Source: Planctomycetia bacterium (lineage in GTDB: Bacteria; Planctomycetota; Planctomycetia; Gemmatales; HRBIN36). From it: 64,000 nucleotides of DNA. Shown piece after piece: positions 44,340-53,244 of this stretch (position 1 is the stretch's first letter; each line of letters starts with the position of its first letter). A model generated the notes under the pieces. That model was not told the origin of the DNA. It saw only the letters and a list, made by a program, of their open reading frames with translations, and did no database searches. A program made the position numbers and the translations under genes. Location: contig JAEUIE010000027.1 in NCBI GenBank assembly GCA_016795155.1, forward strand, positions 1 to 64,000. Reading direction: 5' to 3'.

Positions 44340-47204
44340 TTACTTGGGCACCACTACCGTACCGGCCAACTTATCGAACCAGATGCGGTCAGGACGACGG
44401 AGAATCATAAAAAATGTCAGGAACACAAACACAGGAACCGGCAACTGATTCACCCGGATGATCATCTCCCTCCACCTGATGGTCCATTCAAAGTAAGAGG
44501 AGATCAGCAGAAAGAGTAAAATGGGGGTTGCCAGGCAAAGAGTTCGCAACGCCATCCGCCAGCATTCCACCGGCGCTCCATCAAACCGACGAACTTCCAG
44601 CCCCACCAGGCCAAAGCTCAATTTGCCTCGAAATGCATACGACCAGATGGCCATGATAATCAATCCCGCAGCAGGCCCGGCCCACGGAGAGATCGATTTG
44701 ACCATGACATTCCAACTCTGCATCAGTGATTCCTTATCGCTTGACAAGACCAGCAGATAGGCTAACCCCAGGGTAATTGCCAGGGAAAAGATGGCGGCAG
44801 GCACCAGCCACATCGCCTGAACCACGATTGATCGGAACCGTGCCCAGCGGGTTAAATAGAAAGGCTGGAAGGATAGCTCCTTCAGCTCGGTCCGCAACTC
44901 GCTGAAAGATTGTACCGCAGGCGGCTCTCCCAATAGCCGGTTGATCAGGTTGTAACCACCCACCGGAATGGGTTTCTGCAATAGATTACCCGCCAGCATC
45001 ATAGGGCCTTCCAGCGCCAGGCGGCTCACGCGACCGAGAAACTCCAGCAGCGCCGACTGCGAAGGCACCGAGGTCGTTGCAACATCCCTGCTGATTGGCA
45101 CATCCAGCCACTGTGTGCTGCCCCGCGACTGAATCCATAATTGCGATGGGCTTAACATCGTCGGTATTGTCCTGTCCGATTGTGCCTGGTCGAGTTCCTC
45201 AGCACAATCAGTCAGAACATGGAATGTCGCAGTCCAGTCGAGCGTCTGCTGTTGATCCACCAGGTTCTGCAGTGAGAACCCTGCAGTAGCCAGAAAGGCA
45301 TCCCAGGCTCGTCCTTCATGCTGCCCGCTGGCGATCCACCGCCAGCGCGTAGGCCGGCTCAGCTTCCGCCGGGCTGCATCCAGCTTCTGAAATTCCAGCG
45401 GTCGCATCCATATCCACACATTGCGGGACAATCGTTCATCGCGACCAACGTAAACTGTTTGTTCATCGCTGGCCCAAAGCTGATGGGTTACCGTGAAGCC
45501 ACCCAGTGTCATGGGCGTTGGCAAAGGCTGTGCCTGCGGTGGAACGCTCGCTGCCTGCCGATTGAACTTCAGTTCCGAACGGGTGGGAAGTGGAGGAAGC
45601 CAGATCGTCGAAGTACTGCTAAGCAGTTCGTGAAGGCCACGATAGCCATTGCTTCGCCGCATCGTCGAGCAGAGTATCAGCAACCCGACGATGTTGCTGA
45701 GTGTTGGATCTGCGATGTCAAACTGGAAGGCAACCTGTTTACCTGCCGCCGCAGATTGCTTGACCTTCACCGTGTCGGTATTCAGCCCCAAGGCCAACGT
45801 AACCCAGAACAGCAACATGCTGATGCAGAGAAAAATAATATTGCGAACAATGACCTGCCTGGGCCTGGGCTTGCTGCCATCTGAAGGCGACGATAAACGC
45901 AGACGGAAACACCATTTACCAAATGTCGTGGCCCACAGCGATTCAGGAATGATGAAAACCAGCGTGTGAGCGAACAGGGTAATCATAATACTACCCAGCA
46001 GCGATTCCTCGAACAGCGAATCCATGGTGACTCGCAGCGACTCATCAGCACTGGCATGTGCGTAGATGCTGAAACCCAATGCCGTGATGCCGGCAATGAT
46101 CATCGTGATGACAAAATCAACTGTAAATGCAGCAATGCGCTGACCGAAGCGAACTATTCTTGCCCGGCCCGGCAAATAGACCGTTAACGCTTGCCTTAGT
46201 GATTCCAGATCGCGAAATCGCCGATGTCGATCCCGTTCCAGTGCCTGCCTGATGATCGCCTCCAGCCCCGGAGGCAAATCCTTCCTCAATTCACCCAGCG
46301 GTACTGGGTCTTCACTGACAATGCGAGCCAGCACAGCTGTGACACTCTGCTGATCTTCAAAAGGCGCTTTGCCGGAGAGCAGAAAATAAAGCGTCGCACC
46401 TACGGAATAAACATCCACCTGCTGATCGACCACATGCCCCTTGATCTGTTCCGGAGCTGCATAAAGTGGCGTGCCAATAAATGCACCGGTTCCCGTCAGC
46501 TCGACTGCTGTGGGAACATCGCCGGCTCCACGTTGATCCAACACTTTTGCCAATCCGAAATCACCCACCTTGGCCCGGCCTTGCTCATCGATGAAACAGT
46601 TGGCTGGCTTGACATCGCGATGCACCAGCCCCAGCCGATGCGCTTCCTGCAAACCGTCAATAATATCAAGGATCAACGTCACCGCTTCGGTAACAGGCAG
46701 CGGACTTTTCTCTCTGACATGGTCAACGAACGTCCGGCCTGGCATTAGTTCCATCACGATGTACGGCTGGCCATGCTCTTCATCAGCAGCGAGCACAAAC
46801 ACACATCGGGGATGACTGATCGAACTGGCCAGCCTGCCTTCCTGCTTGAACCGCTGTGCCGAGGAATCGGAAAGATCAGAACCACGCTTGATCAACTTGA
46901 GTGCGACTTTTTGCCCATTCGCCATGTCTTCAGCTTCAAAGACGGTACCCATGCCACCGCTGCCGAGTTTGCGCAGCAGCCGATAGCCACCCACCTGTTC
47001 CGGGATGCCGGCATACGGTGAAGATATTCTGCGGTCGCTGATATAGGTGCTGTTATCGGGTGTATACACACCCGTTGCTTCCAGGCCGGTGGACGTCGGG
47101 AGTTTCTGCGCAGTCAGCGATGAGCCGCAGCGGCTGCAGAACCGTGGCGGATCATCATCCTGATAGGTGAGGACAGCGCTGCAGGAAGCACATTGCAACT
47201 GCAT
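44340..47204 (-). CDS. Ser/Thr protein kinase with two RDD domains and a second, degenerate kinase-like domain
   Basis: The 954-residue protein begins with a zinc ribbon (C5, C8, C23, C26). Residues 72-340 are a Hanks-type kinase with GSGGMGTVFE, Lys103 in VALKLIK, HRDVKPANC and GDFGLAKV. An RDD membrane domain with about four helices follows (about 350-535). Residues about 568-728 resemble a kinase lobe again (GGFTVTHQLWASDEQTVYVGRDERL, listed in part) but lack the glycine loop, the HRD Asp and DFG, so it reads as a pseudokinase. A second RDD domain (about 790-954) ends the protein. Membrane-bound signalling is inferred; the target is unknown. Confidence 0.88.
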   Translation of the reverse strand: MQLQCASCSAVLTYQDDDPPRFCSRCGSSLTAQKLPTSTGLEATGVYTPDNSTYISDRRISSPYAGIPEQVGGYRLLRKLGSGGMGTVFEAEDMANGQKVALKLIKRGSDLSDSSAQRFKQEGRLASSISHPRCVFVLAADEEHGQPYIVMELMPGRTFVDHVREKSPLPVTEAVTLILDIIDGLQEAHRLGLVHRDVKPANCFIDEQGRAKVGDFGLAKVLDQRGAGDVPTAVELTGTGAFIGTPLYAAPEQIKGHVVDQQVDVYSVGATLYFLLSGKAPFEDQQSVTAVLARIVSEDPVPLGELRKDLPPGLEAIIRQALERDRHRRFRDLESLRQALTVYLPGRARIVRFGQRIAAFTVDFVITMIIAGITALGFSIYAHASADESLRVTMDSLFEESLLGSIMITLFAHTLVFIIPESLWATTFGKWCFRLRLSSPSDGSKPRPRQVIVRNIIFLCISMLLFWVTLALGLNTDTVKVKQSAAAGKQVAFQFDIADPTLSNIVGLLILCSTMRRSNGYRGLHELLSSTSTIWLPPLPTRSELKFNRQAASVPPQAQPLPTPMTLGGFTVTHQLWASDEQTVYVGRDERLSRNVWIWMRPLEFQKLDAARRKLSRPTRWRWIASGQHEGRAWDAFLATAGFSLQNLVDQQQTLDWTATFHVLTDCAEELDQAQSDRTIPTMLSPSQLWIQSRGSTQWLDVPISRDVATTSVPSQSALLEFLGRVSRLALEGPMMLAGNLLQKPIPVGGYNLINRLLGEPPAVQSFSELRTELKELSFQPFYLTRWARFRSIVVQAMWLVPAAIFSLAITLGLAYLLVLSSDKESLMQSWNVMVKSISPWAGPAAGLIIMAIWSYAFRGKLSFGLVGLEVRRFDGAPVECWRMALRTLCLATPILLFLLISSYFEWTIRWREMIIRVNQLPVPVFVFLTFFMILRRPDRIWFDKLAGTVVVPK

Positions 47205-47258
47205 TCGGGTCTCCCATGAACGTTGTGTTGTTCTATGGGTATTCGTGCTGAACGATGG

Positions 47259-48179
47259 TCAGGTTACAACAGGTGGCTGTTTTTCTGCATGCAGGTAAAT
47301 GAAACTCTTGCCGAGTTTGCCGTGGTAATTTCCTGCCGAGATTCTTTCCAATCCCTCGGTAGCCCGTGATGCTGCAATCGCCGCCTGCATGGCTGCAGCA
47401 ATGGTTCCCAGATCGCTGCCATTCAAAATGATTTCCTGGACCGAAGCCACACCTGCAGGCAAGCGTGATTGATCACCCAGTTTACTGCGAAGGGTAGGGC
47501 AGTATTCTGCAAACGTGCTCCCCACGATGAACTTGTATTTGCTTCCCGCCTTGGAGCCACTGCCCGCCAAGCCACCAGGGAATGGCATGATAACTCCAGG
47601 CCGCTTTGCAGCTTCCACACCTTTCATTGCTGCATCCACTGCTGCATCAACCGTGGTACCAAAATACCAGAGGTTGCCTCCCATCAAACCATCGCGATAC
47701 CCGAAACGTCGATCGAGAAAGAACTCTCCACCCAGAATTGGAATCACCCAGCCTTTGCGACCAAACCGTTCATCGCGGAACTGATGGCCATCACCAAAGA
47801 ACGAGAGCTTGCGTCCCAGCTTGAAGAACTGTGCTTCATCACGCATGGTGCTGAAGCATGCCGTGGTTGGGCAGGTCAGCACGTTCTGGCCAACACGAAG
47901 AATGAGCGATTTCTCCAGCCGCTCCGCACGATCTTTCCAGAAACGGGGCACATGAAACTGAACCACCGCGCCAGGCCGGCCATCGGGTGTTTCTGCTGGT
48001 GAAACATCATGCGATTTGCCCGCTTCGCAATCACACATGATGGTGCTGCTGGCATTGCCCGTGCAGGCTTCCACCGCACGTTCCACCCAGTAACGGTCGC
48101 GAGCCGTTATCAGTATCTCAGCATAAATGCTCTTAAATGCTTCCGCATAGGTGTCATCGACAGGGGCCAGGTAGCTCAT
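47259..48179 (-). CDS. fhcD: Formylmethanofuran-tetrahydromethanopterin formyltransferase, copy 2
   Basis: The 306-residue protein matches Ftr from APVDDTYAEAFKSIYAEILI through CEAGKSHDVSPAETPDGRPGA, VGQNVLTCPTTACFS, GGEFFLDRRFGYRDGLMGGN, MPFPGGLAGSGSKAGSKY and ISAGNYHGKLGKSFIYL. It is nearer to the classical form than copy 1. It lies 54 bases upstream of the kinase gene on the same strand, without fhcA, B or C beside it. Two formyltransferase genes in one region imply different partners or carriers. Confidence 0.93.
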   Translation of the reverse strand: MSYLAPVDDTYAEAFKSIYAEILITARDRYWVERAVEACTGNASSTIMCDCEAGKSHDVSPAETPDGRPGAVVQFHVPRFWKDRAERLEKSLILRVGQNVLTCPTTACFSTMRDEAQFFKLGRKLSFFGDGHQFRDERFGRKGWVIPILGGEFFLDRRFGYRDGLMGGNLWYFGTTVDAAVDAAMKGVEAAKRPGVIMPFPGGLAGSGSKAGSKYKFIVGSTFAEYCPTLRSKLGDQSRLPAGVASVQEIILNGSDLGTIAAAMQAAIAASRATEGLERISAGNYHGKLGKSFIYLHAEKQPPVVT

Positions 48180-48341
48180 AGTGGGTCTACTTCGGAAAAA
48201 TGGGACAGAGGAATAAGTACAAATGGCCAGCTTATTGTCACGGTTTTTTCAACTTGCCTGACAAGTAAAGCAGCAGGTTGTTGACTCGACTCCATCATAT
48301 CTTCATAATGCCACTGCAACCCCAGCACAGTCGGGCTATCC

Positions 48342-49298
48342 ATGCTGAACTACGAGATCAAGATTTTTACAGGACGGTCCAACCCCATCCTGGCCCATGA
48401 AATTGCCTCTTATCTGGGGCTGACCCTGGGCAAACACACGCCCGGGAATTTTCCCGATGGTGAAATCTCCTACCGCATTGATGAAGATGTTCGTGGCCGC
48501 GATGTTTTCCTGGTTCAGCCTACCTGCCATCCGGTCAATGAAAACCTGATGGAAATGCTGATCATGATTGATGCATTCCGCCGGGCCTCAGCCGCCCGCA
48601 TTGCCGTCGTGCTGCCCTACTATGGCTACGCCAGGCAGGACCGCAAGGATCAGGGCCGTGTTCCTATCACTGCCAAGCTCGTTGCAGACCTGATTACCAA
48701 GGCCGGTGCCAGTCGTGTACTCACCATGGACCTGCATGCACCGCAGATTCAGGGTTTCTTCGATATTCCGGTCGACCATCTGATGGCTGCACCCATCTTT
48801 GTCCGCTACCTGCGGGAGCAACGCTACAAACCCGAAGACATCGTCTTCGTCAGCCCTGATGAAGGCCGCGTCAAAACCTCTGTCTTTTATCAGAAACGCC
48901 TGGGTGGTGATTTAGCCATCGTCGACAAACGTCGTACCAGTGCAACTGACACCAAGCAGGCCAATCTGATTGGAGCCAGTCTGAAAGATAAAGTCTGCTT
49001 CCTTTTCGACGACATGATTTCAACGGGAGGCAGCATCGTTGGTGCAGTGAACATTGCCAAGAATGCCGGTGCACGGGAAGTGCATATCTTTGCCACGCAC
49101 GCAGTGCTATGTGGACAAGCTGTCGAGAAACTGCGTGAAGCTCCCATCAACAGTATCGTGGTAACAAATACTATCCCGGTTCCACCTCAGAAACAGTTGC
49201 CCAGCATGAAGATCTTGTCTGTCGGCCCGCTACTGGGCGAAGCTATCCGCCGCCTGCACAGCAACGAATCCGTCAGCAGACTCTTCGATCCGCTGTAA
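48342..49298 (+). CDS. prs: Ribose-phosphate pyrophosphokinase
   Basis: The 318-residue protein carries FPDGEISYRIDEDVRGRDVF, PYYGYARQDRKD, TMDLHAPQIQGFFDIPVDHL and the PRPP-binding CFLFDDMISTGGSI. It makes PRPP from ribose 5-phosphate and ATP for nucleotide, His and Trp synthesis. Length and motifs are standard for class I. Monocistronic and convergent with the TIM-barrel gene. Confidence 0.97.
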   Translation: MLNYEIKIFTGRSNPILAHEIASYLGLTLGKHTPGNFPDGEISYRIDEDVRGRDVFLVQPTCHPVNENLMEMLIMIDAFRRASAARIAVVLPYYGYARQDRKDQGRVPITAKLVADLITKAGASRVLTMDLHAPQIQGFFDIPVDHLMAAPIFVRYLREQRYKPEDIVFVSPDEGRVKTSVFYQKRLGGDLAIVDKRRTSATDTKQANLIGASLKDKVCFLFDDMISTGGSIVGAVNIAKNAGAREVHIFATHAVLCGQAVEKLREAPINSIVVTNTIPVPPQKQLPSMKILSVGPLLGEAIRRLHSNESVSRLFDPL

Positions 49299-49308
49299 TC
49301 CGTTTTTT

Positions 49309-49350
49309 CCTCTCTCCCCTGGAGGGAGAGGGGCTAGGGGTGAGGGGGCG
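49309..49350. terminator. Terminator hairpin and GGGGAGAG-type repeat
   Basis: CCTCTCTCCC (49309-49318) and GGGAGAGG (49324-49331) form a stem right after a T-run at 49303-49308, and GGGGCTAGGGGTGAGGGG follows. It sits between convergent prs and the isomerase gene. Purine-rich stretches of this kind are dispersed in many bacterial genomes. Confidence 0.55.
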
Positions 49351-49355
49351 GGTGT

Positions 49356-50192
49356 TCAGCCCACCCGCAAACACTCTTTCATGTACCGGATCGATTCACG
49401 TGCAATCGTCATAGGATCGGGTGTGTAGTCAAACACCTCCACCGAAACCCAGCCAGCATACCTGCAATCTTGTAACGCTTTCATGATCGGCTGAAATGGC
49501 ATCGGGCCAAAACCCGGACCGCGACGGTTCGGATCGTTGGCATGAAAATGCCCGGTCTTCGAAATATTTTCCCTGATCAATGATGCAATGGCCTGGCCAT
49601 CTTCCAGGGTCTGACATTCTGCTGCCATGGCTTTGACATCGAGATGCAGAACGCAAAGAGGATGATCAACCGCCTTGATGAGTGCGTTCGCTTCAGCACA
49701 GGTATTGAGAAAGTTGGTTTCTGCCGTTCCGAGCGGCTCGATGCAGAGGCGAACGCCTTTATCACCCAATGCTGGCATAGCCTGCTTCAGGGTATCGAGT
49801 GCAAACTCAAAAGCCTGTGCTTCTGAAACGCCAGGCAGCCTGTTTCGCTGGAGAGGAGAGCCGAGCACCATGAGTGAACCACCCAGGTCATGGCACAGCA
49901 CCGCTAACTCGGCCAGATATTGCGCTGTGCGATATCGCGTAGTCGCATCCGGGCTGGTTAGATGAAATCCCTCTGTTTTCGCCAAGAGCCAATGCAGGCC
50001 AATAATCTCGATTCCCAGGTCTTTTGCCTGCTGATGTAGGAGAATTCTCTCATTTTTGGGGAGCAAAACGGGTGACGGCCCCAGCGTAAATGGCGCTACT
50101 TCCAAACCCTGGTAGCCCAAATTGGCTATAGATTGGCAGATTTGCTGGTGATTCCAGCCTTCGAAGGTCTCGTTGCAAATGGCGTACTGCAT
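49356..50192 (-). CDS. Sugar phosphate isomerase/epimerase (TIM barrel)
   Basis: The ATG at 50192 begins the barrel (MQYAICNETFEGWNHQQIC) and gives 278 residues; the frame opens farther upstream but those residues look unlike protein. LGYQGLEVAPF, VLGSPLQRNRLPG, RLCIEPLGTAETNFLN, HLDVKAMAAE, GHFHANDPNRRGPGFG and WVSVEVFDY contain the Glu, Asp, His and Glu metal ligands of the xylose isomerase-like family. The substrate is not given by sequence; relatives act on tagatose, psicose or inositol derivatives. Confidence 0.85.
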   Translation of the reverse strand: MQYAICNETFEGWNHQQICQSIANLGYQGLEVAPFTLGPSPVLLPKNERILLHQQAKDLGIEIIGLHWLLAKTEGFHLTSPDATTRYRTAQYLAELAVLCHDLGGSLMVLGSPLQRNRLPGVSEAQAFEFALDTLKQAMPALGDKGVRLCIEPLGTAETNFLNTCAEANALIKAVDHPLCVLHLDVKAMAAECQTLEDGQAIASLIRENISKTGHFHANDPNRRGPGFGPMPFQPIMKALQDCRYAGWVSVEVFDYTPDPMTIARESIRYMKECLRVG

Positions 50193-50591
50193 TGGCACAA
50201 GAATAGGGGGGGCGTCCTTGCCCAGCAAGTCCCATCCTGGGAAGCTCGTGTGCCAAGTTGTCAAGAAGTTGTCGATGACAGGGGACGTCTCCTGCCGTAA
50301 CCCCCGCCTATCGACGAGGAGTAATGTAATAGCGTAATGTGGGTATTTCAAGAAAAATATCCGGAACTTTTTATCAATTTAACAAAATCGTTAAATTCCT
50401 CTTGAATTATACAATCGTTGTATTTGTGCAGGTCAGTGTCAAAATAGACAACTTGGCAACAGTTTAACGACAAGTTATTGACAGGTTATTGACACTATCA
50501 ACTTTCATACCAACCGACGAGCTCATACCGCATCAATCCTTCACTGACTATTCACACTGTACAACCATTCATCGAATCTCATCTAAGTAGA
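50193..50591. other. AT-rich regulatory region with palindromes and a tandem repeat
   Basis: About 400 bases upstream of the isomerase have no supported gene. They hold a perfect eight-base inverted repeat AATTTAAC...GTTAAATT (50376-50397), ATACAA-TCG-TTGTAT (50409-50423), a TATAAT on the minus strand (50411-50406), and two tandem 11-base units [A/G]GTTATTGACA at 50473-50494. Likely the promoter and operators of the isomerase gene. Confidence 0.5.
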
Positions 50592-50620
50592 CAGGCTACC
50601 AGATCATTTCTGGTAGCCTG
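50592..50620 (-). terminator. Terminator hairpin of the glutathione peroxidase gene
   Basis: CAGGCTACCAGA and TCTGGTAGCCTG form a perfect 12-base stem with a short loop, 17 bases after the stop at 50637. The T-run that would follow is weak. Confidence 0.6.
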
Positions 50621-50636
50621 ATTATTCATTCATGCG

Positions 50637-51185
50637 TTATTTACCCAGAGCTGCTTCCACTGCGGAAACCAGTTCCTGGCCATCGGGTTCCACCTTGCTG
50701 CCGAACCGCTTGATGACTTCACCGTTGCGACCGATCAGGAATTTCTCGAAATTCCATTTGATGTCGCCTGGTGCCTTCTCTTTCAGTGCAGCGTAAAAGC
50801 TTGATGTCTCTGCGCCATTCACATCGATCTTGGAAAACATCGGGAAGGTTACCTGATACTTGCTGCTGCAGAACTCCATGATCGCAGCTTCATCGCCAGG
50901 TTCCTGTTTGCCAAACTGGTTACAGGGGAAGCCCAGCACGACCAGTCCCTTGTCCTTGTACTTCTCATACAGACTTTGCAAAGTCTTGTATTGACGGGTG
51001 TAGCCACACTTGCTGGCTACATTTACCACCAGAACAACTTTGCCCTGGTATTCCGACAGCTTAATTTCTTTACCTTCGATGTTCTTAACGGTGTGATTCA
51101 AAACACCTTCTGGTTTTTCTGCTGCCTGCAGAGTGATCCCCAGCAGGCCTAGTACACTCGTCATCGCACAGAGCAGTCTCAACAT
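50637..51185 (-). CDS. Glutathione peroxidase family protein, exported
   Basis: The ATG at 51185 follows GGAGA and gives 182 residues with a signal peptide ([20 protein letters not shown]). [14 protein letters not shown] carries the peroxidatic Cys (Cys, not selenocysteine), [14 protein letters not shown] the Gln, and [13 protein letters not shown] the Trp-Asn of the catalytic tetrad. Such Cys-type enzymes usually use thioredoxin. The signal peptide places peroxide removal outside the cytoplasm. Confidence 0.93.
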   Translation of the reverse strand: MLRLLCAMTSVLGLLGITLQAAEKPEGVLNHTVKNIEGKEIKLSEYQGKVVLVVNVASKCGYTRQYKTLQSLYEKYKDKGLVVLGFPCNQFGKQEPGDEAAIMEFCSSKYQVTFPMFSKIDVNGAETSSFYAALKEKAPGDIKWNFEKFLIGRNGEVIKRFGSKVEPDGQELVSAVEAALGK

Positions 51186-51278
51186 GATGTTCTCCATGAT
51201 AAGTTCACAGACACTCAAGCAGCTTTTGCTAGATTATCGCTATCTTACAAAATCCATCTGGCTCAAGAGCGTAATCCA

Positions 51279-52676
51279 ATGCGCCTCCATCTAATTCTCA
51301 TTTTCTGCTGGTGTGTTTGTGCAACCTTGCATGCTCAAGAACCTGGTTCTGCTCCGTTGCGTCGCATCGCATTTGGCAGTTGCGCCCGACAGGATAAGCC
51401 TCAACCCATCTGGGATGCCGTGCTTGATCAGAAGCCTGAAATATTCCTCTTTCTCGGCGACAATATCTACGGCGACACCAATGACATGACTGTTCTCAAA
51501 CGCAAGTACGAGCAGCTAGGCAAAGTGCCAGGCTTTCAGCGTCTCAAACAATCAGTCAAACTGATGGCTACCTGGGACGATCACGATTACGGCAAAGATG
51601 ATGCAGGCTACGAGTATGGCCCCAAGAAGGAATCACAGAATCTCTTTCTCGATTTCTTCGGCATACCAGCCGACTCGCCCCGTCGTCAGCAGGAAGGCAT
51701 TTACTCTGCTGAAGCATTCGGCCCATCCGGCCAGCGTGTGCAGATCATCATGCTCGATACCCGCACGTTCCGCACCCCCCTCAAGAAACAGCCTGTTAAA
51801 AATAAGGACGAAGGTCCCTACATTCCCGACTCCAGTGAAACTGCAGACATGCTCGGTGCTACCCAGTGGAAATGGCTGGAAGAGCAACTGAAACAACCTG
51901 CTGATGTGAGGATCATTGCATCGAGCATCCAAGTGGTGGCGGAAGACCACGGCTGGGAAAAATGGAGTAATTTCCCCACGCAGCGGGAAAAACTGTTCAA
52001 ACTGATCGAAACATCAAAAGCCAAAGGCGTTATTTTTGTCAGTGGGGATAGGCATCTCGCTGAAATCTCGATGCTGCCAACAGGCATGGGCTATCCTGCA
52101 TACGATGTCACCTCCAGCGGCTTGACCGAAGCCAACAGACGCTGGCGAACGTTTGAAACCAACCGCCATCGTGTAGGCACTATGAACTTTGGCAACAATT
52201 TCGGAATGATCACTTTTGACTGGTATCAGAAAGATCCGCTGATCCGCCTGCAGATTCGCGATGAACTGGGTGAGGTCACCCTTCAACAAAAGGTGTCGCT
52301 CAGCACCATCCACCCAGATTGGGCACCGAAATTTCCTTCGACAGTTGCTGCCGCCCCACAAGCCACTAGCCCGGGCACCATCAACACTCTGGATGCTGCC
52401 AAGAAGATTGGCGAAGAAGTTACCGTGGAATTCACGGTGAAAGCAACCGGTGGCAGTGGAAGTCGCGTGTTTCTCAACTCCGTAGCTGACTTTCGCGATT
52501 CCAGCAACTTCACGGTGGTGCTGGAAAAGGAGTATCTGAAAGCTGCAACCGAGATCACTGAGCCACGTGAATATTTCAAAGGCAAGAAGATACAGGTAAC
52601 CGGTAAAGTGGATACCTATCGCGACACGGTGCAGATCAAGGTGAGTAATCCTAAACAAATGAAAGTAGTACCGTAA
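51279..52676 (+). CDS. PhoD-like phosphatase with C-terminal OB-like domain
   Basis: The 465-residue protein has a signal peptide (to about residue 19), then the PhoD-like phosphatase core: [72 protein letters not shown] and [14 protein letters not shown], which carry the metal-binding Asp, His and Asn. Residues about 365-465 add a second domain ([19 protein letters not shown], then [21 protein letters not shown]), similar to OB-fold modules in other secreted planctomycete proteins. It should cleave phosphodiester or monoester bonds in the periplasm. Confidence 0.88.
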   Translation: MRLHLILIFCWCVCATLHAQEPGSAPLRRIAFGSCARQDKPQPIWDAVLDQKPEIFLFLGDNIYGDTNDMTVLKRKYEQLGKVPGFQRLKQSVKLMATWDDHDYGKDDAGYEYGPKKESQNLFLDFFGIPADSPRRQQEGIYSAEAFGPSGQRVQIIMLDTRTFRTPLKKQPVKNKDEGPYIPDSSETADMLGATQWKWLEEQLKQPADVRIIASSIQVVAEDHGWEKWSNFPTQREKLFKLIETSKAKGVIFVSGDRHLAEISMLPTGMGYPAYDVTSSGLTEANRRWRTFETNRHRVGTMNFGNNFGMITFDWYQKDPLIRLQIRDELGEVTLQQKVSLSTIHPDWAPKFPSTVAAAPQATSPGTINTLDAAKKIGEEVTVEFTVKATGGSGSRVFLNSVADFRDSSNFTVVLEKEYLKAATEITEPREYFKGKKIQVTGKVDTYRDTVQIKVSNPKQMKVVP

Positions 52677-52677
52677 A

Positions 52678-53136
52678 CTACTTCTCTCCCCGCTTCACTT
52701 CCCTGGCAAACAGGTGAATAGCCTCTTCCTGTTCCTCGGTTTCGATGGAACCCGGGCGCAGTTGCCGCACATGCTTGATGGCATCGGACGAAGTCATTCC
52801 TTCAGCGACAAACCACGCAGCTAGAATCGTGCCCGTGCGGCCCAGACCTGCACCACAGTGTACCGCAGCGCCCAGTTGTGAATCTTTCGCTTTGCGAATT
52901 GCATCGATAGCCGTTTGCAAATCGTTCTGCGATGGGGCGGTAAAATCCATCACGGGAATATGCACCTGCATCAGCCCGGCTTGATTGACGGCACGACGCT
53001 GTGGCGGCTCTTCCGTCAGCGAAATGAGGATATCAATACCATGCTGGCGAAGCCATAGAAGCTCTTCCTCGCTACGAGGCTTGGCCATCGCTGCCAGGTA
53101 AGGCTTGACTAACCAGGAAAAGTACAAAGGTTCCAC
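52678..53136 (-). CDS. Dual-specificity / tyrosine phosphatase family protein
   Basis: The 152-residue protein contains AAVHCGAGLGRTGTILA, the H-C-x5-R-T/S active site of the Cys phosphatases, with a general acid Asp likely in VMDFTAPS. LHRHGIDILISLTEEPP-like text opens the domain. It dephosphorylates protein or nucleotide/inositol substrates in the cytoplasm. It is convergent with the PhoD-like gene, one base apart. Confidence 0.87.
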   Translation of the reverse strand: MEPLYFSWLVKPYLAAMAKPRSEEELLWLRQHGIDILISLTEEPPQRRAVNQAGLMQVHIPVMDFTAPSQNDLQTAIDAIRKAKDSQLGAAVHCGAGLGRTGTILAAWFVAEGMTSSDAIKHVRQLRPGSIETEEQEEAIHLFAREVKRGEK

Positions 53137-53244
53137 GCCACCTCCATTCTCTTGTTTTGCAGTATAACCGGTGCCACGTGACAGGAAAGCCTAAATCCGG
53201 AACTGCAATGAACATCGTGGACAGCACCCTGACAACAAGGCATA

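Noticed and set aside
50827-51185. Selenocysteine in the glutathione peroxidase
   Set aside because: The active-site codon encodes Cys and there is no in-frame TGA or SECIS candidate.
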